In this document: piece after piece, positions 50,860 through 60,262 of the stretch
Position numbering within the stretch: the stretch's first letter is position 1
How the letters are laid out: each line of letters begins with the position of its first letter
Assembly: GCA_020637445.1 (NCBI GenBank)
Contig: JACJVZ010000002.1
Span: forward strand, 310,001 to 374,000
Length of the DNA stretch: 64,000 nt
Reading direction: 5' to 3'
Source: Calditrichota bacterium
GTDB lineage: Bacteria; Electryoneota; RPQS01
The notes under the pieces: model-generated
What the model saw: the letters and a program-made list of their open reading frames with translations, nothing else
Databases searched by the model: none
Told to the model about the DNA's origin: nothing
Made by a program: the position numbers and the translations under genes

Positions 50860-51324
50860 TCAAATCTGTTTTGTTCTTATGGCTTCGATGTAGTCGACGT
50901 ACGGCGGAACGTGTCCTTCGGCGCGCAGCTCTGCATTGATTTGTCCGCGGTGATGCGGCGCGTGGAGAACAATGTGCGTGAGAATCTCGCGCACCGTGTT
51001 GGTGTAGTTTGATCCGCCGGTATTGATGTACTCGACTTTTCGACTCAGTCCTTCTTCGGACAAATTCTCAAGAAACAAGTTCCAACGTTTCTCGAGATCT
51101 TTCATTTGCTCGTCGCACTCGTAAATTTTCCAGTCGGGCCAGACGACATGATTGCGTGGATCATCCGTCATGCGGTCGAGCCACAAATGCTCGGCCGCTA
51201 AGATGTGCGCAAACCACGCAACGGCACGGCGCGGCGGTTGTTGATGTTCGAGCAAAGCCTCGAGGATCATCGAGTTGGCCCAACGAGTGTAGCGAAGCAG
51301 GTGTTTTAGATCAGACAGAGTCAT
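50860..51324 (-). CDS. DinB family metal-binding protein
   Basis: The 154-residue protein has the DinB four-helix pattern with the metal-ligand histidines: RYTRWANSMILEALLEH, ILAAEHLWLDRM (first His) and EILTHIVLHAPHHRGQINAEL (His pair). DinB-superfamily proteins include thiol transferases and stress proteins; the substrate is unknown. The ATG lies 9 bases after the cytochrome c gene stop, so the genes are probably transcribed together. Confidence 0.88.
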   Translation of the reverse strand: MTLSDLKHLLRYTRWANSMILEALLEHQQPPRRAVAWFAHILAAEHLWLDRMTDDPRNHVVWPDWKIYECDEQMKDLEKRWNLFLENLSEEGLSRKVEYINTGGSNYTNTVREILTHIVLHAPHHRGQINAELRAEGHVPPYVDYIEAIRTKQI

Positions 51325-51333
51325 GGAAGGAAA

Positions 51334-52257
51334 TTATTTTGAAAGAACGGTTGGCCAGTCAGAGCTGGCGTCAGGTTTTTCAGGAAGTTTGCTCAGATAA
51401 GTCCACAGCGCGGCGACTTCGACTGAATCGGCATTTCCAAACAGCGCAGGCTCCATGGCGGTTGTGTCAACCATGGTTCCATCGGGGCGCAAACCCGTCT
51501 TGAACAACGCTTGAAACGAATCGTGCGTGTAGGACTTAGAAATCTTCGTCAAGTTGAAAGCATGCGGCCAATCGGGATCGCCTTCGAAGACTGGGCCGCC
51601 GGTAAGGTTTGGTCCGTGGCAGCCGATGCAGGTAATTTCGGTGAGGTATTTGCCGTATTCCGCTGTCGGAGCAATTTCGGGACGCGACGGATTCTTTGCA
51701 TTGTGGTCAATGACTGCGGCTTGATTGACAATGCCGCCTTTGACCATGACCATTTTTCCGATGGGGCCAAATTCAAATTTCCCGTTTTCGCGATTTACCT
51801 TCGGCGCGACTTTCAAGTAGGCGTAAATTGCAGCGAGGTCTTCGTCAGCCATGTAGCGGAAATGATAACTCGGCATGACCACAGAGCCGGTCTTATCACG
51901 TTTGATGCCGTGACGAACGATCAAATCCAAGTCCTGAATCGAATAGCTCGCAGGCAGGCCGCCGACTCCTTGTGTGATGTTGGGGACGTTCCAGTTTGCG
52001 AAAGGTCCCATGTCGATTGATTCGCCGCCAAGATCCATCTTGTGGCAGGCGGCGCACCCGCCGAACGAATGAACCAAATGTTTGCCGCGTGCGACAGTCG
52101 TGCTGTCACTTTGAACATAGATGTTTTTGCCTTTGACGTCGGGAAACGTCTGACTCATGATCTTCCCCGCTTGCCAGTAGATGTATCCCCCGTACGACAC
52201 GGCAATCAAGATCAGCGCGCCAAACAAGACGGCAATCCATTTCAAGACATTCTTCAT
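51334..52257 (-). CDS. membrane-anchored di-haem cytochrome c
   Basis: A 307-residue protein with an N-terminal membrane anchor (WIAVLFGALILIAVSYGGYIYW) and two CxxCH haem sites: CAACHK near residue 68 and CIGCHG near residue 211. Distal methionines are likely in VVMPSYHFRYMAD and MEPALFGNAD. It should carry electrons in the periplasm. A GGGGAG ribosome-binding site precedes the ATG. It lies between two DinB-like genes. Confidence 0.9.
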   Translation of the reverse strand: MKNVLKWIAVLFGALILIAVSYGGYIYWQAGKIMSQTFPDVKGKNIYVQSDSTTVARGKHLVHSFGGCAACHKMDLGGESIDMGPFANWNVPNITQGVGGLPASYSIQDLDLIVRHGIKRDKTGSVVMPSYHFRYMADEDLAAIYAYLKVAPKVNRENGKFEFGPIGKMVMVKGGIVNQAAVIDHNAKNPSRPEIAPTAEYGKYLTEITCIGCHGPNLTGGPVFEGDPDWPHAFNLTKISKSYTHDSFQALFKTGLRPDGTMVDTTAMEPALFGNADSVEVAALWTYLSKLPEKPDASSDWPTVLSK

Positions 52258-52284
52258 TGATTTCTCCCCAGTTCCTTTCCTTGA

Positions 52285-52770
52285 TTATTCTAAATAGTCC
52301 GGAGCTTGTTCGGACAGCAGTTCTTCCAATTGAAACGCGTGTCGGAGCGGATGCATAACGGCGTGTTCGAGCATGGATTCGACGGCCATGTCTGTTCCCC
52401 AGCGCGCTTTGTGTACAGCATTGAAGGCTTCCTCGGCGACTCCCGAAAGAGGCTCGCGCCATTTCTCCAAAAGATGATCGAGATATTCGTCGCACACTTC
52501 TTCGACTTCTTCGACCATGGGCGGCATATTGATCTGCGGATCGGGCAAGCCGAGCTTTTCGCACATCCACGTCATGTATCCGCGCGCCGCACGCAAAACG
52601 TGGATGAGCAAATGATCGAGACTTTGATAATCTTCATCCGAAGTTTTTGGCAATGTAATCTCGGCGGACTTGGCTGCCCACCAAAGGTCGAGAAAGTCTT
52701 GCATGAACTGCTCATGCATGATGACGCAGGCGCGCGCACCGCGAAACTTATAATGATCCAGCTCTGCCAT
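52285..52770 (-). CDS. DinB-like helical protein
   Basis: A 161-residue all-helical product with FRGARACVIMHEQFMQDFLDLWW at the start, LDHLLIHVLRAARGYMTWMCEK in the middle and LEHAVMHPLRHAFQLEELL at the end, giving three His-containing helices as in the DinB superfamily. The ATG at 52770 has GGAG upstream; a longer frame exists without a site. It precedes the cytochrome c gene by 27 bases. Confidence 0.78.
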   Translation of the reverse strand: MAELDHYKFRGARACVIMHEQFMQDFLDLWWAAKSAEITLPKTSDEDYQSLDHLLIHVLRAARGYMTWMCEKLGLPDPQINMPPMVEEVEEVCDEYLDHLLEKWREPLSGVAEEAFNAVHKARWGTDMAVESMLEHAVMHPLRHAFQLEELLSEQAPDYLE

Positions 52771-52854
52771 GGTCTTGGCTCCGTTAGGGTCAGATTTCTC
52801 CAATATAGCTAAGCCTAAAATATACGAATCTTGTGAATGTAAGTTGAGTGCCAA

Positions 52855-53150
52855 TTAGAATTTTTTCGTTCTCGAGAGGCCCGTTGTGCGGGGGCTGGGA
52901 TACTTGGAGCTTTGCGGAAACGAGAAGCGGACAACCCACTCTGAACGAAGTTATTCTTGTTTTGTTTGTTTCTATACAATTATAGTATTTATAATTATTT
53001 AGTGTAACAATTATAAAAATGCATATGTTATTCGATTTCTTTGGATCGGTTTAATCACGGTGACAGACATGCTTGACTGTTGGACAAAGTGGAGCTAAGT
53101 TGAAATGATGCAAAGTGTCGTGGTCTACTTTTTCTTTTTGAGGTCGCAAG
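52855..53150 (+). promoter_or_regulatory. AT-rich leader of the beta-helix surface protein gene
   Basis: This 296-base gap contains a long A/T stretch (52970-53030, with TATAATTA-type runs) and, nearer the gene, a possible TTGACT-17-TAAGTT promoter (53073-53101). No ORF is convincing. Confidence 0.3.
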
Positions 53151-55301
53151 ATGAAAATTTATAATGCCTTGCTAATACTGGCCTTGATCTGTTTGCCACA
53201 TTTTTCACATGCCGATACCACGTGGGTAGCCTCTGGTAATGTTAGCGGTGTGTGGGGAAGCGCCGGCTCTCCATATATGGTCCATACTGGGGACATTACC
53301 GTAGCGACAAATGATACGCTGTTGGTTCAGCCGGGGGTGAAGGTCTATTTTGCGGGTGGTTTCAAGTTCGTCGTAAATGGACTTCTGCAAGCCATCGGGA
53401 CAGAGACAGATTCGGTTTGGTTTACGGGAGATCCGGCAAGCTTTCCTCAAGATACGCCGACTCGCTGGAGAGGATTGCGGTTCGTTAATGCACATGAAGA
53501 TTGTCAGCTTTCCTATTGCAGTATTTCGTACAGCGGAGCGACGGGCGCGGGTGAATCCAGCTATGGCGGCGGATTGTATTGCGTCAACACGGACCTTAGT
53601 CTCTTCCATTCAAAGATTGATCACTGCCATTGTGGGAGTGAAACTCACTATGGCGTTGCCTGCGGTGCGTATTTTGACAGCAGCAACGTGACCATTGAAT
53701 TCACCGACATCACAAACAACCATGCCACTATCGGCTTCGACGGTCCGGTATCTGGGCAAGTCGGCGGAGTGCGGATCGACCATGGAGATTATCTGCTGCG
53801 CCACAGCAAGATTCAAGGCAATATTTCCGGCTTAAGTATTGGCGGAATGCGCATCGGAGGCGGAGCGGTTGTGACGATGGATACATGCCTAATTGACGGC
53901 AATCAAACGCCTGATGGCGGATATGGGGGCATTGTTGTGGATTCGCTCGCCGTTGTTTCCATGACCGGCACAACTGTCTCAAATCACAATCCGTTTTATG
54001 GTTTTGACGGCGGAATGTCGTGTACGGGTGTTCGTCTGATTATGGAAGCGTGCACGGTTCGCACAAATTCCGCAAGTTGGATTGCGCCAAGTCCGCTTTT
54101 TGGCGGTAGCGCAGGCGTGCGCGTGAGCAATCCGATCACAGCACGTATTTCTAATTCTATTTTTGAAAACAACCTCGGACAATTCGGCGCGGCGATTCTC
54201 TGCAACAACACGCTGATCGAGAATTGTACCTTTAGAAACAACAATGCCACAGACGGTGCAATCTGGTCAAACGGAGGAAATCGAATTTCCGATTGCCTGT
54301 TTGAAGACAATGTTGCGAGTTCTTGGGGACCGCACTTGGGAAGTTACGGCAATGGGCTGGGCGGTGCGATTGTATTCTATTCTGGAATCGATACTCTCAA
54401 GAATTGTCTGTTCGATGGGAACACAAGCTATCTCGTTTGGGAAGAAGATGGCGGCGTGGATACACTCGGTACGCGCGGCGGTGCGCTCTATTGCTACCAA
54501 GAGGCTTCGCCGTATATCGTCAACTGCGTTTTCGAAAACAATAGCATGGACCTTTTCGGCGGATCCGGAACGGGAAGCGTCCTATATAATGAGGGCGGAA
54601 GTCCAGCTTTTGAGTTCTGCACATTGAACAACAATGATGCAAGTGCTCATCCGGGAGGTGTGATTTTCTCGGACGGCGGTTCGTTGGCAATGAAAAGCTG
54701 TCTGGTGTCAAATTCAACGGCAAGTTGCGCAATCTATTTTGATCAAGGCGCAGTCGGGAATATCGAGTACTGCGACTTCTTCGGAATGACCGGCAGTAAT
54801 TTCTTGGGCACAGCACCTGCCGGATTGGGAACTATCTCGACGACAAATGCGAATGGCGACGCGTGCGATGCGTTTTACAACATCTACCTTGATCCGGAGT
54901 ACGTTGACGCAGTAAACGGGGATTTGCATCTTGCGGACACGAGTCCGTGTATCGGCGCGGCGGATCCCGTGTCGATGGTTGATGAAGACTTCGAACACAA
55001 CGCGCGCCCGCAAGCAACGGGGAGTATCGCGGACATCGGCGCGTTTGAAAGCGCGATCAGTGGTGTGCTTGCGCCCGTGCTTGATCTTGTCATTTATCCG
55101 GACGTGGACAATGGAGACGTGATTCTTATGTGGACCGCCAATCCCGGCGCCGCAAGTTATGACATCTATGCGGGCGACGCGCCGGAATATGATCCCGAGA
55201 ATTTTGTTTTGATTGGATCGACTGCGGCAACGAGTTATGTTGACGAAGAGGTTCTGCTCGCAAGTGAACAGAGAACATATGTCGTTGTGGCCGTGCCGTA
55301 A
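53151..55301 (+). CDS. secreted right-handed beta-helix protein
   Basis: A 716-residue plus-strand protein with a signal peptide (MKIYNALLILALICLPHFSHA) and a parallel beta-helix made of short coils with regular Asn/Gly/Cys positions (NSIFENNLGQFGAAI, NCTFRNNNATDGAI, DCLFEDNVAS, NCLFDGNTS, NCVFENNS). This is the pattern of polymorphic outer-membrane/chlamydial-type repeats and PbH1 domains. After a DIGAFES end motif near residue 625 a fibronectin III-like module (VILMWTANPGAASYDIYAGD) closes the protein. No sorting domain is seen. The ligand is unknown. Confidence 0.85.
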   Translation: MKIYNALLILALICLPHFSHADTTWVASGNVSGVWGSAGSPYMVHTGDITVATNDTLLVQPGVKVYFAGGFKFVVNGLLQAIGTETDSVWFTGDPASFPQDTPTRWRGLRFVNAHEDCQLSYCSISYSGATGAGESSYGGGLYCVNTDLSLFHSKIDHCHCGSETHYGVACGAYFDSSNVTIEFTDITNNHATIGFDGPVSGQVGGVRIDHGDYLLRHSKIQGNISGLSIGGMRIGGGAVVTMDTCLIDGNQTPDGGYGGIVVDSLAVVSMTGTTVSNHNPFYGFDGGMSCTGVRLIMEACTVRTNSASWIAPSPLFGGSAGVRVSNPITARISNSIFENNLGQFGAAILCNNTLIENCTFRNNNATDGAIWSNGGNRISDCLFEDNVASSWGPHLGSYGNGLGGAIVFYSGIDTLKNCLFDGNTSYLVWEEDGGVDTLGTRGGALYCYQEASPYIVNCVFENNSMDLFGGSGTGSVLYNEGGSPAFEFCTLNNNDASAHPGGVIFSDGGSLAMKSCLVSNSTASCAIYFDQGAVGNIEYCDFFGMTGSNFLGTAPAGLGTISTTNANGDACDAFYNIYLDPEYVDAVNGDLHLADTSPCIGAADPVSMVDEDFEHNARPQATGSIADIGAFESAISGVLAPVLDLVIYPDVDNGDVILMWTANPGAASYDIYAGDAPEYDPENFVLIGSTAATSYVDEEVLLASEQRTYVVVAVP

Positions 55302-55323
55302 CATTCACCTTTGTTTCAAAGAG

Positions 55324-55349
55324 AAAGCCCCGATCTGTCGGGGCTTTTT
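55324..55349 (+). terminator. rho-independent terminator
   Basis: AAAGCCCCGA and TCGGGGCTTT pair with loop TCTG and are followed by TTC. It ends the beta-helix gene transcript. Confidence 0.85.
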
Positions 55350-55362
55350 CATTGCGATCAGA

Positions 55363-55387
55363 GCGGGTGGATTGCCATCCACCCCTA
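55363..55387. repeat. REP-like palindrome copy 11
   Basis: GCGGGTGGATTGCC then ATCCACCCCTA, a compensated variant. Its minus-strand TAG is the stop codon of the HAD gene at 55385. Confidence 0.8.
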
Positions 55388-56029
55388 AAACATTTGTGGA
55401 AGTGCGCGCATATCTGAGAATACTTCGTCTACGCCGACCTCTTTTAGTCTTTGTTTTGATGCTTCAGTTTGATGGCGGGCGCCAGTGAAACCCCAGACTG
55501 TCATGCCTGCGGTTAGTGCTGCTGTCGCGCCGACCACGCTGTCTTCGATGACGATGCAGCGCGAGGGCAGGACGTTGTTTTGTTCCGCGGCGAAAAGATA
55601 GACGTCGGGCGCGGGCTTCGGGCGCGAGACCATGGAGACGGAGAAGACATTTCCTTTGAAATGGTGCCACACGGCGACGTGCTCGAGCATCATTTCGATT
55701 TCGTGCGGGCTGCTGCTCGAAGCGATGGCTTTGGGGACGTGTTTCAAAGCATCCAAAGTTTCAGGAACTCCGGGAATTGCTTCAAGCTCTTCGTGGAAGG
55801 CGCGCTCGACGCGAACGCGCATGATGTCGCGGAAGTCGGGCGGCAGTCCTTCGAGGCTTGCGAGATACTCAGGTGAACGAGTCGACAGACCGACGTAGCG
55901 GTGAATGTACTCTTCGATCGAAATGTGCTGGCCGAACTCGGCGCGGGTTTCCGTTTCGATGCGAGCGACGAGCCATTCGCTGTCTACCAGTACGCCGTCG
56001 CAATCGAAGATCAGTAAGTCAAAGGGCAA
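55385..56029 (-). CDS. HAD family phosphatase (beta-phosphoglucomutase-like)
   Basis: The 214-residue protein has the complete HAD set: LLIFDCDGVLVDSEWLV (nucleophile Asp and general acid Asp), the threonine/serine motif AIASSSSPHEIEMML, lysine in MVSRPKPAPDVYLFA and IVIEDSVVGATAAL. This is the HAD-IA/beta-phosphoglucomutase type; relatives dephosphorylate small phosphorylated metabolites. The start is a TTG at 56029 with no strong ribosome-binding site, in ATATGAA-rich sequence. The TAG stop lies inside a REP. Confidence 0.88.
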   Translation of the reverse strand: MPFDLLIFDCDGVLVDSEWLVARIETETRAEFGQHISIEEYIHRYVGLSTRSPEYLASLEGLPPDFRDIMRVRVERAFHEELEAIPGVPETLDALKHVPKAIASSSSPHEIEMMLEHVAVWHHFKGNVFSVSMVSRPKPAPDVYLFAAEQNNVLPSRCIVIEDSVVGATAALTAGMTVWGFTGARHQTEASKQRLKEVGVDEVFSDMRALPQMF

Positions 56030-56068
56030 AGTATGAAATCGGAAATATGAAATATGAAAACGGAGACG

Positions 56069-56464
56069 TTAACGCTGATCGCTGTAGGTTGCTGAAATGG
56101 AAATGCCGCCGCGGGTGTTGAAGTGCGCGGTGACGGTGACGTCGTGCGGCTTGACGAACTTCATGAAGTCTTTGCCGATGTCGACGGCTAAGTGTTCGTG
56201 AAAAACGCCAACGCTGCGAAACGTCTCGAGATAGAGTTTCAGCGATTTCGATTCGACGACGTATTGATCGGGCGTGTAGACAATTTCGATTTGCGCAAAG
56301 TCGGGTTGGCCAGTGACGGGACACAAGCACGTGAACTCGGTGCAATTCAGGGTGACAACTAATCCGCCGGGTGCATGATTGGGAAAGACCTCAAGTTTGC
56401 GCGACGCTTTGGATTTTTTGCCGAGCGACTTCAGCGTTTTGGTGTCGGATTTTGTTGTGGGCAT
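56069..56464 (-). CDS. queF: NADPH-dependent preQ0 reductase (7-cyano-7-deazaguanine reductase)
   Basis: The 131-residue protein is a type I QueF: LEVFPN near residue 24, the catalytic-cysteine motif EFTCLCPVTGQPDFA near residue 43 (Cys in LCP forms the thioimide), then ESKSLKLYLETFRS and VFHEHLAVDI. It reduces preQ0 to preQ1 in queuosine biosynthesis. It starts 3 bases after the Asp-box cargo gene stop and so is probably co-transcribed with it. Other queuosine genes are absent from this window. Confidence 0.95.
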   Translation of the reverse strand: MPTTKSDTKTLKSLGKKSKASRKLEVFPNHAPGGLVVTLNCTEFTCLCPVTGQPDFAQIEIVYTPDQYVVESKSLKLYLETFRSVGVFHEHLAVDIGKDFMKFVKPHDVTVTAHFNTRGGISISATYSDQR

Positions 56465-56467
56465 GGG

Positions 56468-58777
56468 CTATTTCAAGAGAATGAGTTTTTGGGTTTGCTC
56501 GTGACCGCCGGAATTTAGTTTGGCGAAATAGGTGCCGCTTGAAACGCTTGACGCATTCCGCAGGGTTGTGTGCGTGCCTGCGGTCAGTTGTTCGTCGAAG
56601 AGTTTGGCGACTTCGCGGCCCAACACGTCGTATAGTGTCAATGTCGTTTGGGCGGAGCTTGGCAAACTGAATTGGAAGCGCGTAGTTTCGTTGAAGGGGT
56701 TGGGGAAAATGGTTAGGGAGAACTCGGTTGGGAGCGGTTTTAGAGTTGCTGCGGGCAATGCGAGTTCGTCGATGCCGATATAACATGGGCCAATCTCGGT
56801 GTTCAGCCAGATGCGGCCGTCCAAAGCGATCAATGTTTCGTTCCACACTTGAAAGAAACGATCGTAGTTTTCGGGGTAAGTTAGGAATACATCGCGCCAG
56901 GTTTCGCCGTTGTCTTGCGAGACCACGAGTTTGTATGTGCCGACTTGTGCGACGAGTGTGGGAACGGGTTCGTCGAGGAATAGCAGCGGGTACGCACCTA
57001 GTGTAAAGCGAAACGGGCTGTATAGATCGGGACCCGCTGAATCGGCATACAGTTGTTGCCAGCCCTCGCCGCCCTGTTTGTAGATGTAGAGCGAGTCGGC
57101 GAAGGATGTCGGCCTTCCAACGCTAAGGTACAGATCGTTTCCATTGGGGACGATCACATGAACATCGTTGCTGCCCGTCGGAGCTTGAATGGGTATCCAC
57201 GTTTCGGCGCCGTTGAAAGAATACCAAAGGACCTGGGACGAAAAGAAAAGTACATCATTGCGCACTCTTAGGTCGCTCCCGTCGGCTCGATCCGGAAGCG
57301 CGCGGCTGATCCATGTTTGACCTGTGTCAGAGGATATGAATATTGAGTCTCGATACGAACCCAGCGCATACACGGTCAGCGCTTCGTTGGATTCGTCCCA
57401 AAGCACATTTGAAATGTAATCTGCAGCAACCGGTGGATTATAGTGCCAAGTATTTCCCAAATCTTGGGTGAACGCGATGCCGAATTCCCATACCGAACCG
57501 TTGTTTGGATACTGAACATAGAGCGCGGCGATTGTGTTGTCGCCAAGATAGAACGGCTTGCTTGCTGTGATCGTCGTGTCTTGTTTGACGGGTTGTGCGA
57601 TCTCTTGCCATTGGCTGTTTGGACCTGACAGCGTGAACAAGCGGCCATCCTGATTCGAAAACAGAGTGCCGTGTGACGATGTTAGCTCGCCTTTTTGTCC
57701 GATGCGCGGGGTGGGGCGCGGCGACCAGTTTAGGCCGAAGTCATTAGAGAGATAGAAGCCGTAGCCCTCAACGCTGGCAACGAGCTGTCCGGTACCTGCA
57801 AGCTGGACGATCACGATGGCACTATTGCCGGGCAGGCCGGTGCCAGCGGGTACCCATGTTTCCCCGTAGTCTACTGAGCGATACATTGGCTGTGCATACG
57901 GTGCCAGCAGAATGACGCCGGGATTGACGATGCTCTCGAGTATGTTTAACGAGTAGAAATGCGCTGTCGATTGTCCGGCTACTTCAGTAATGCGAGTCCA
58001 CGTGTCGCCCTCATCGTCGGAAACCAAGAACCATGTTTCATAATCTTGACTATCCATCAATTCAGCGAAGAGACTGCCGTTTGTTGCGCGAAAGATGCCG
58101 TTGCAATCGAGATTGGTGGCACCCGTGAAGCTAAGCAAATCCGCAACGGGTTGCCACGTGTCTCCGCCATCGCTGCTCTTAAGCAATCCCTGCGATTCCG
58201 TTCCACCGTAATTTGAATACGTCGAGGTTATCCAAAGCTTGGAAACGTCTGTCGGATCGCGATAAACGTCATGAAAATCCTCGCTTTGGACAATTCCAAC
58301 GGATGTCCATGTGTCGCCACCGTCAACGGAGCGCATAAATGCCGAGCCGTTTACCGCATAGAGGCGACTGTGATCATCGGGATCCACGAGCAAGCTGTAG
58401 GGGTAATAGCCGTCGCCAAAATCTTTGATTTGGAATGTTGCGCCTCCGTCCGTTGTCACGAAGAAGCGATGTAGCCATGTGGTGCTCTCGAAAGTGTTGA
58501 CAAAGAACGTGTCGGCTTCGGCATCAACGCGCACGAGAAAGAGCGGACGCTCTGTGGGATTGAGCGGAAGGCGGGTGTCGATCGGGAGCCATTGGCCGTT
58601 TGCTTCTTGAGTGAAGAAGTGGCCGGAATTTGAAATGCAAAACGCTCGCTGGCCGTTGTCTGCGATTAGGACATCGCGCAAATCGGGAGCGAGCGGGGTG
58701 TTTAGTTCGAGCTGTGCTGTGGCGCGGCCCGTGAAACATAAAATGATTAGTACGAGGCATTCCAGCGAGCGTTTCAT
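56468..58777 (-). CDS. type IX secretion cargo protein with Asp-box (BNR) propeller repeats
   Basis: A 769-residue protein with signal peptide (MKRSLECLVLIILCFTGRATA) and many Asp-box repeats of the sialidase/sortilin type (SVDGGDTWTSV, SSDGGDTWQPV, SDDEGDTWTRI, SVDYGETWVPA, SNDFGLNWSPR, SSDTGQTWISR, SQDNGETWRDV), which build a beta propeller. The C-terminus has FPNPFN near 690, LYDVLGREVAKL and a final LILLK, the sorting domain of type IX cargo. It may be a surface adhesin or glycan-binding protein; no sialidase catalytic residues were identified. Confidence 0.88.
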   Translation of the reverse strand: MKRSLECLVLIILCFTGRATAQLELNTPLAPDLRDVLIADNGQRAFCISNSGHFFTQEANGQWLPIDTRLPLNPTERPLFLVRVDAEADTFFVNTFESTTWLHRFFVTTDGGATFQIKDFGDGYYPYSLLVDPDDHSRLYAVNGSAFMRSVDGGDTWTSVGIVQSEDFHDVYRDPTDVSKLWITSTYSNYGGTESQGLLKSSDGGDTWQPVADLLSFTGATNLDCNGIFRATNGSLFAELMDSQDYETWFLVSDDEGDTWTRITEVAGQSTAHFYSLNILESIVNPGVILLAPYAQPMYRSVDYGETWVPAGTGLPGNSAIVIVQLAGTGQLVASVEGYGFYLSNDFGLNWSPRPTPRIGQKGELTSSHGTLFSNQDGRLFTLSGPNSQWQEIAQPVKQDTTITASKPFYLGDNTIAALYVQYPNNGSVWEFGIAFTQDLGNTWHYNPPVAADYISNVLWDESNEALTVYALGSYRDSIFISSDTGQTWISRALPDRADGSDLRVRNDVLFFSSQVLWYSFNGAETWIPIQAPTGSNDVHVIVPNGNDLYLSVGRPTSFADSLYIYKQGGEGWQQLYADSAGPDLYSPFRFTLGAYPLLFLDEPVPTLVAQVGTYKLVVSQDNGETWRDVFLTYPENYDRFFQVWNETLIALDGRIWLNTEIGPCYIGIDELALPAATLKPLPTEFSLTIFPNPFNETTRFQFSLPSSAQTTLTLYDVLGREVAKLFDEQLTAGTHTTLRNASSVSSGTYFAKLNSGGHEQTQKLILLK

Positions 58778-58909
58778 AGTCCCTCCAAGGATATGGTTTG
58801 CTCTGAAGCTTATTAAGTTCTTCCTATCTGATCCGGCGTACTTTCGAGGCGTGCTCCTGTTGGTTGGGGGTAGCGTATGTTCTAATTTAAGGACTTTACT
58901 CGAATTGCG

Positions 58910-60262
58910 CTACTTTCCGATGCAGAATTTTGAGAAGATGCGGTCTAAGACTTCTTCGCCGATGGTTTGGCCGGTGATTTCGCCTAAGGCGTTGGCGGCG
59001 TCGCGGAGGTCGCTGGCCATCAGGGTGGGTTCTTTGAATAGATTTCCTGCGCGGGTGACGGCTTCGTGCGCGCGGCGGAGGGCGTCGTGGTGGCGCTGTT
59101 CGGTGATGATCAACTCGCCTGCGGACTCCGACTCGTTCGAGAATTTTTGGGTCAGGGCCGCGAGTAGGCCTTCGACGCCGTGGCCGGTAAGGGCGGAGAT
59201 GTGAAACGCGCCGCTGTGCGATGCGACCGGGACCGAATACTCGGTGCGACTGACGTCGCTCTTGTTAAAGACAATCATCGGCTTCTTGTTTTCAATCTCG
59301 GCGAGCATCGTGCCGCCGGGAAGATCGCCGCTCTGGCTGTCGATCAACAAGAGAATCATATCGGCTCGATTTAGAACCGTTCTTGTTCGTGCAATGCCAA
59401 TATTTTCAATCTCATGGTCTGTGTCACGCAGACCTGCGGTGTCTTGAAAAATGACTTCGTGGCCGGATAATTCAAGGTGCGCTTCGACGACATCGCGGGT
59501 GGTGCCGGGGTGGGGGGAGACGATTGCGCGCTCATCGCCGACGATGCGATTCAGAAGCGTGGATTTGCCGGCATTGGGAGCACCGACGATGGCGACGCGC
59601 AGTCCTTCGCGCTCGATGCGGCCCCGTGCGAAAGATGCCAACAAGTGTTCGATTTTTGTCTGAAGGTCTAACAAATCGACCTTGCGGGACTCAAGCGACT
59701 GAAAGTTCACGTCCTCTTCGGAGAAATCCAGCTCCAGCTCCAACAATGCCAATAAATCCAATATCTTTGACCGCATCTCTTGGATGTGTTCGGAGAGTTT
59801 TCCGGCCAATTGGGAGAGCGCGGCGCGAGCTGCGGCCTCGGATCGGGCATGAATCAGGCCTACGACGGCCTCGGCCTGTGCTAAATCGAGCTTGTTGTTC
59901 AAGAATGCGCGCTCGGTGAACTCGCCGGGACGAGCTATGCGCACATCCTTTGACAATATCAATTTTAATATGCGCTTAGATGATATGTTTCCACCGTGAC
60001 AGGAGATCTCAACGACGTCTTCTCCCGTGTAGGAGTGGGGGGACATGAAGAAGCAGATCAACGCTTCGTCAACCAGCTCGTTGTTATTATTGTATATGTA
60101 TGCGTGACGAACGGTCCATGGGGATGGGGGATGGGGGATGGGGGATGGAAGCAGAGAAAGGGCGACTTCCCACGACTTGGGGCCGGAAATGCGGATGACG
60201 GCGATGCCGCCGATGCCGGGCGGAGTGGCGATGGCGGCGATGGTGTCGGTGGTTGGGGTCAC
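58910..60262 (-). CDS. mnmE: tRNA modification GTPase MnmE
   Basis: The 450-residue protein has the N-terminal folate-binding part (IAAIATPPGIGGIAVIRISG), a helical domain, the G domain with GAPNAGKSTLLN, DTAGLRD and NKSD, and the C-terminal CIGK motif. With MnmG it modifies wobble uridine. The start is a GTG at 60262 overlapping the upstream TGA (GTGA). Codons 38-48 are encoded by a tandem ATGGGGG-type repeat (60118-60148), giving LLPSPIPHPPSP instead of the family's usual variable loop. Confidence 0.96.
   Translation of the reverse strand: MTPTTDTIAAIATPPGIGGIAVIRISGPKSWEVALSLLPSPIPHPPSPWTVRHAYIYNNNNELVDEALICFFMSPHSYTGEDVVEISCHGGNISSKRILKLILSKDVRIARPGEFTERAFLNNKLDLAQAEAVVGLIHARSEAAARAALSQLAGKLSEHIQEMRSKILDLLALLELELDFSEEDVNFQSLESRKVDLLDLQTKIEHLLASFARGRIEREGLRVAIVGAPNAGKSTLLNRIVGDERAIVSPHPGTTRDVVEAHLELSGHEVIFQDTAGLRDTDHEIENIGIARTRTVLNRADMILLLIDSQSGDLPGGTMLAEIENKKPMIVFNKSDVSRTEYSVPVASHSGAFHISALTGHGVEGLLAALTQKFSNESESAGELIITEQRHHDALRRAHEAVTRAGNLFKEPTLMASDLRDAANALGEITGQTIGEEVLDRIFSKFCIGK
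60118..60148. repeat. ATGGGGG tandem repeat inside mnmE
   Basis: About four units of ATGGGG or ATGGGGG on the plus strand, coding for a Pro-rich loop on the minus strand. Unit length is seven bases, so slippage would shift the frame. Confidence 0.7.
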
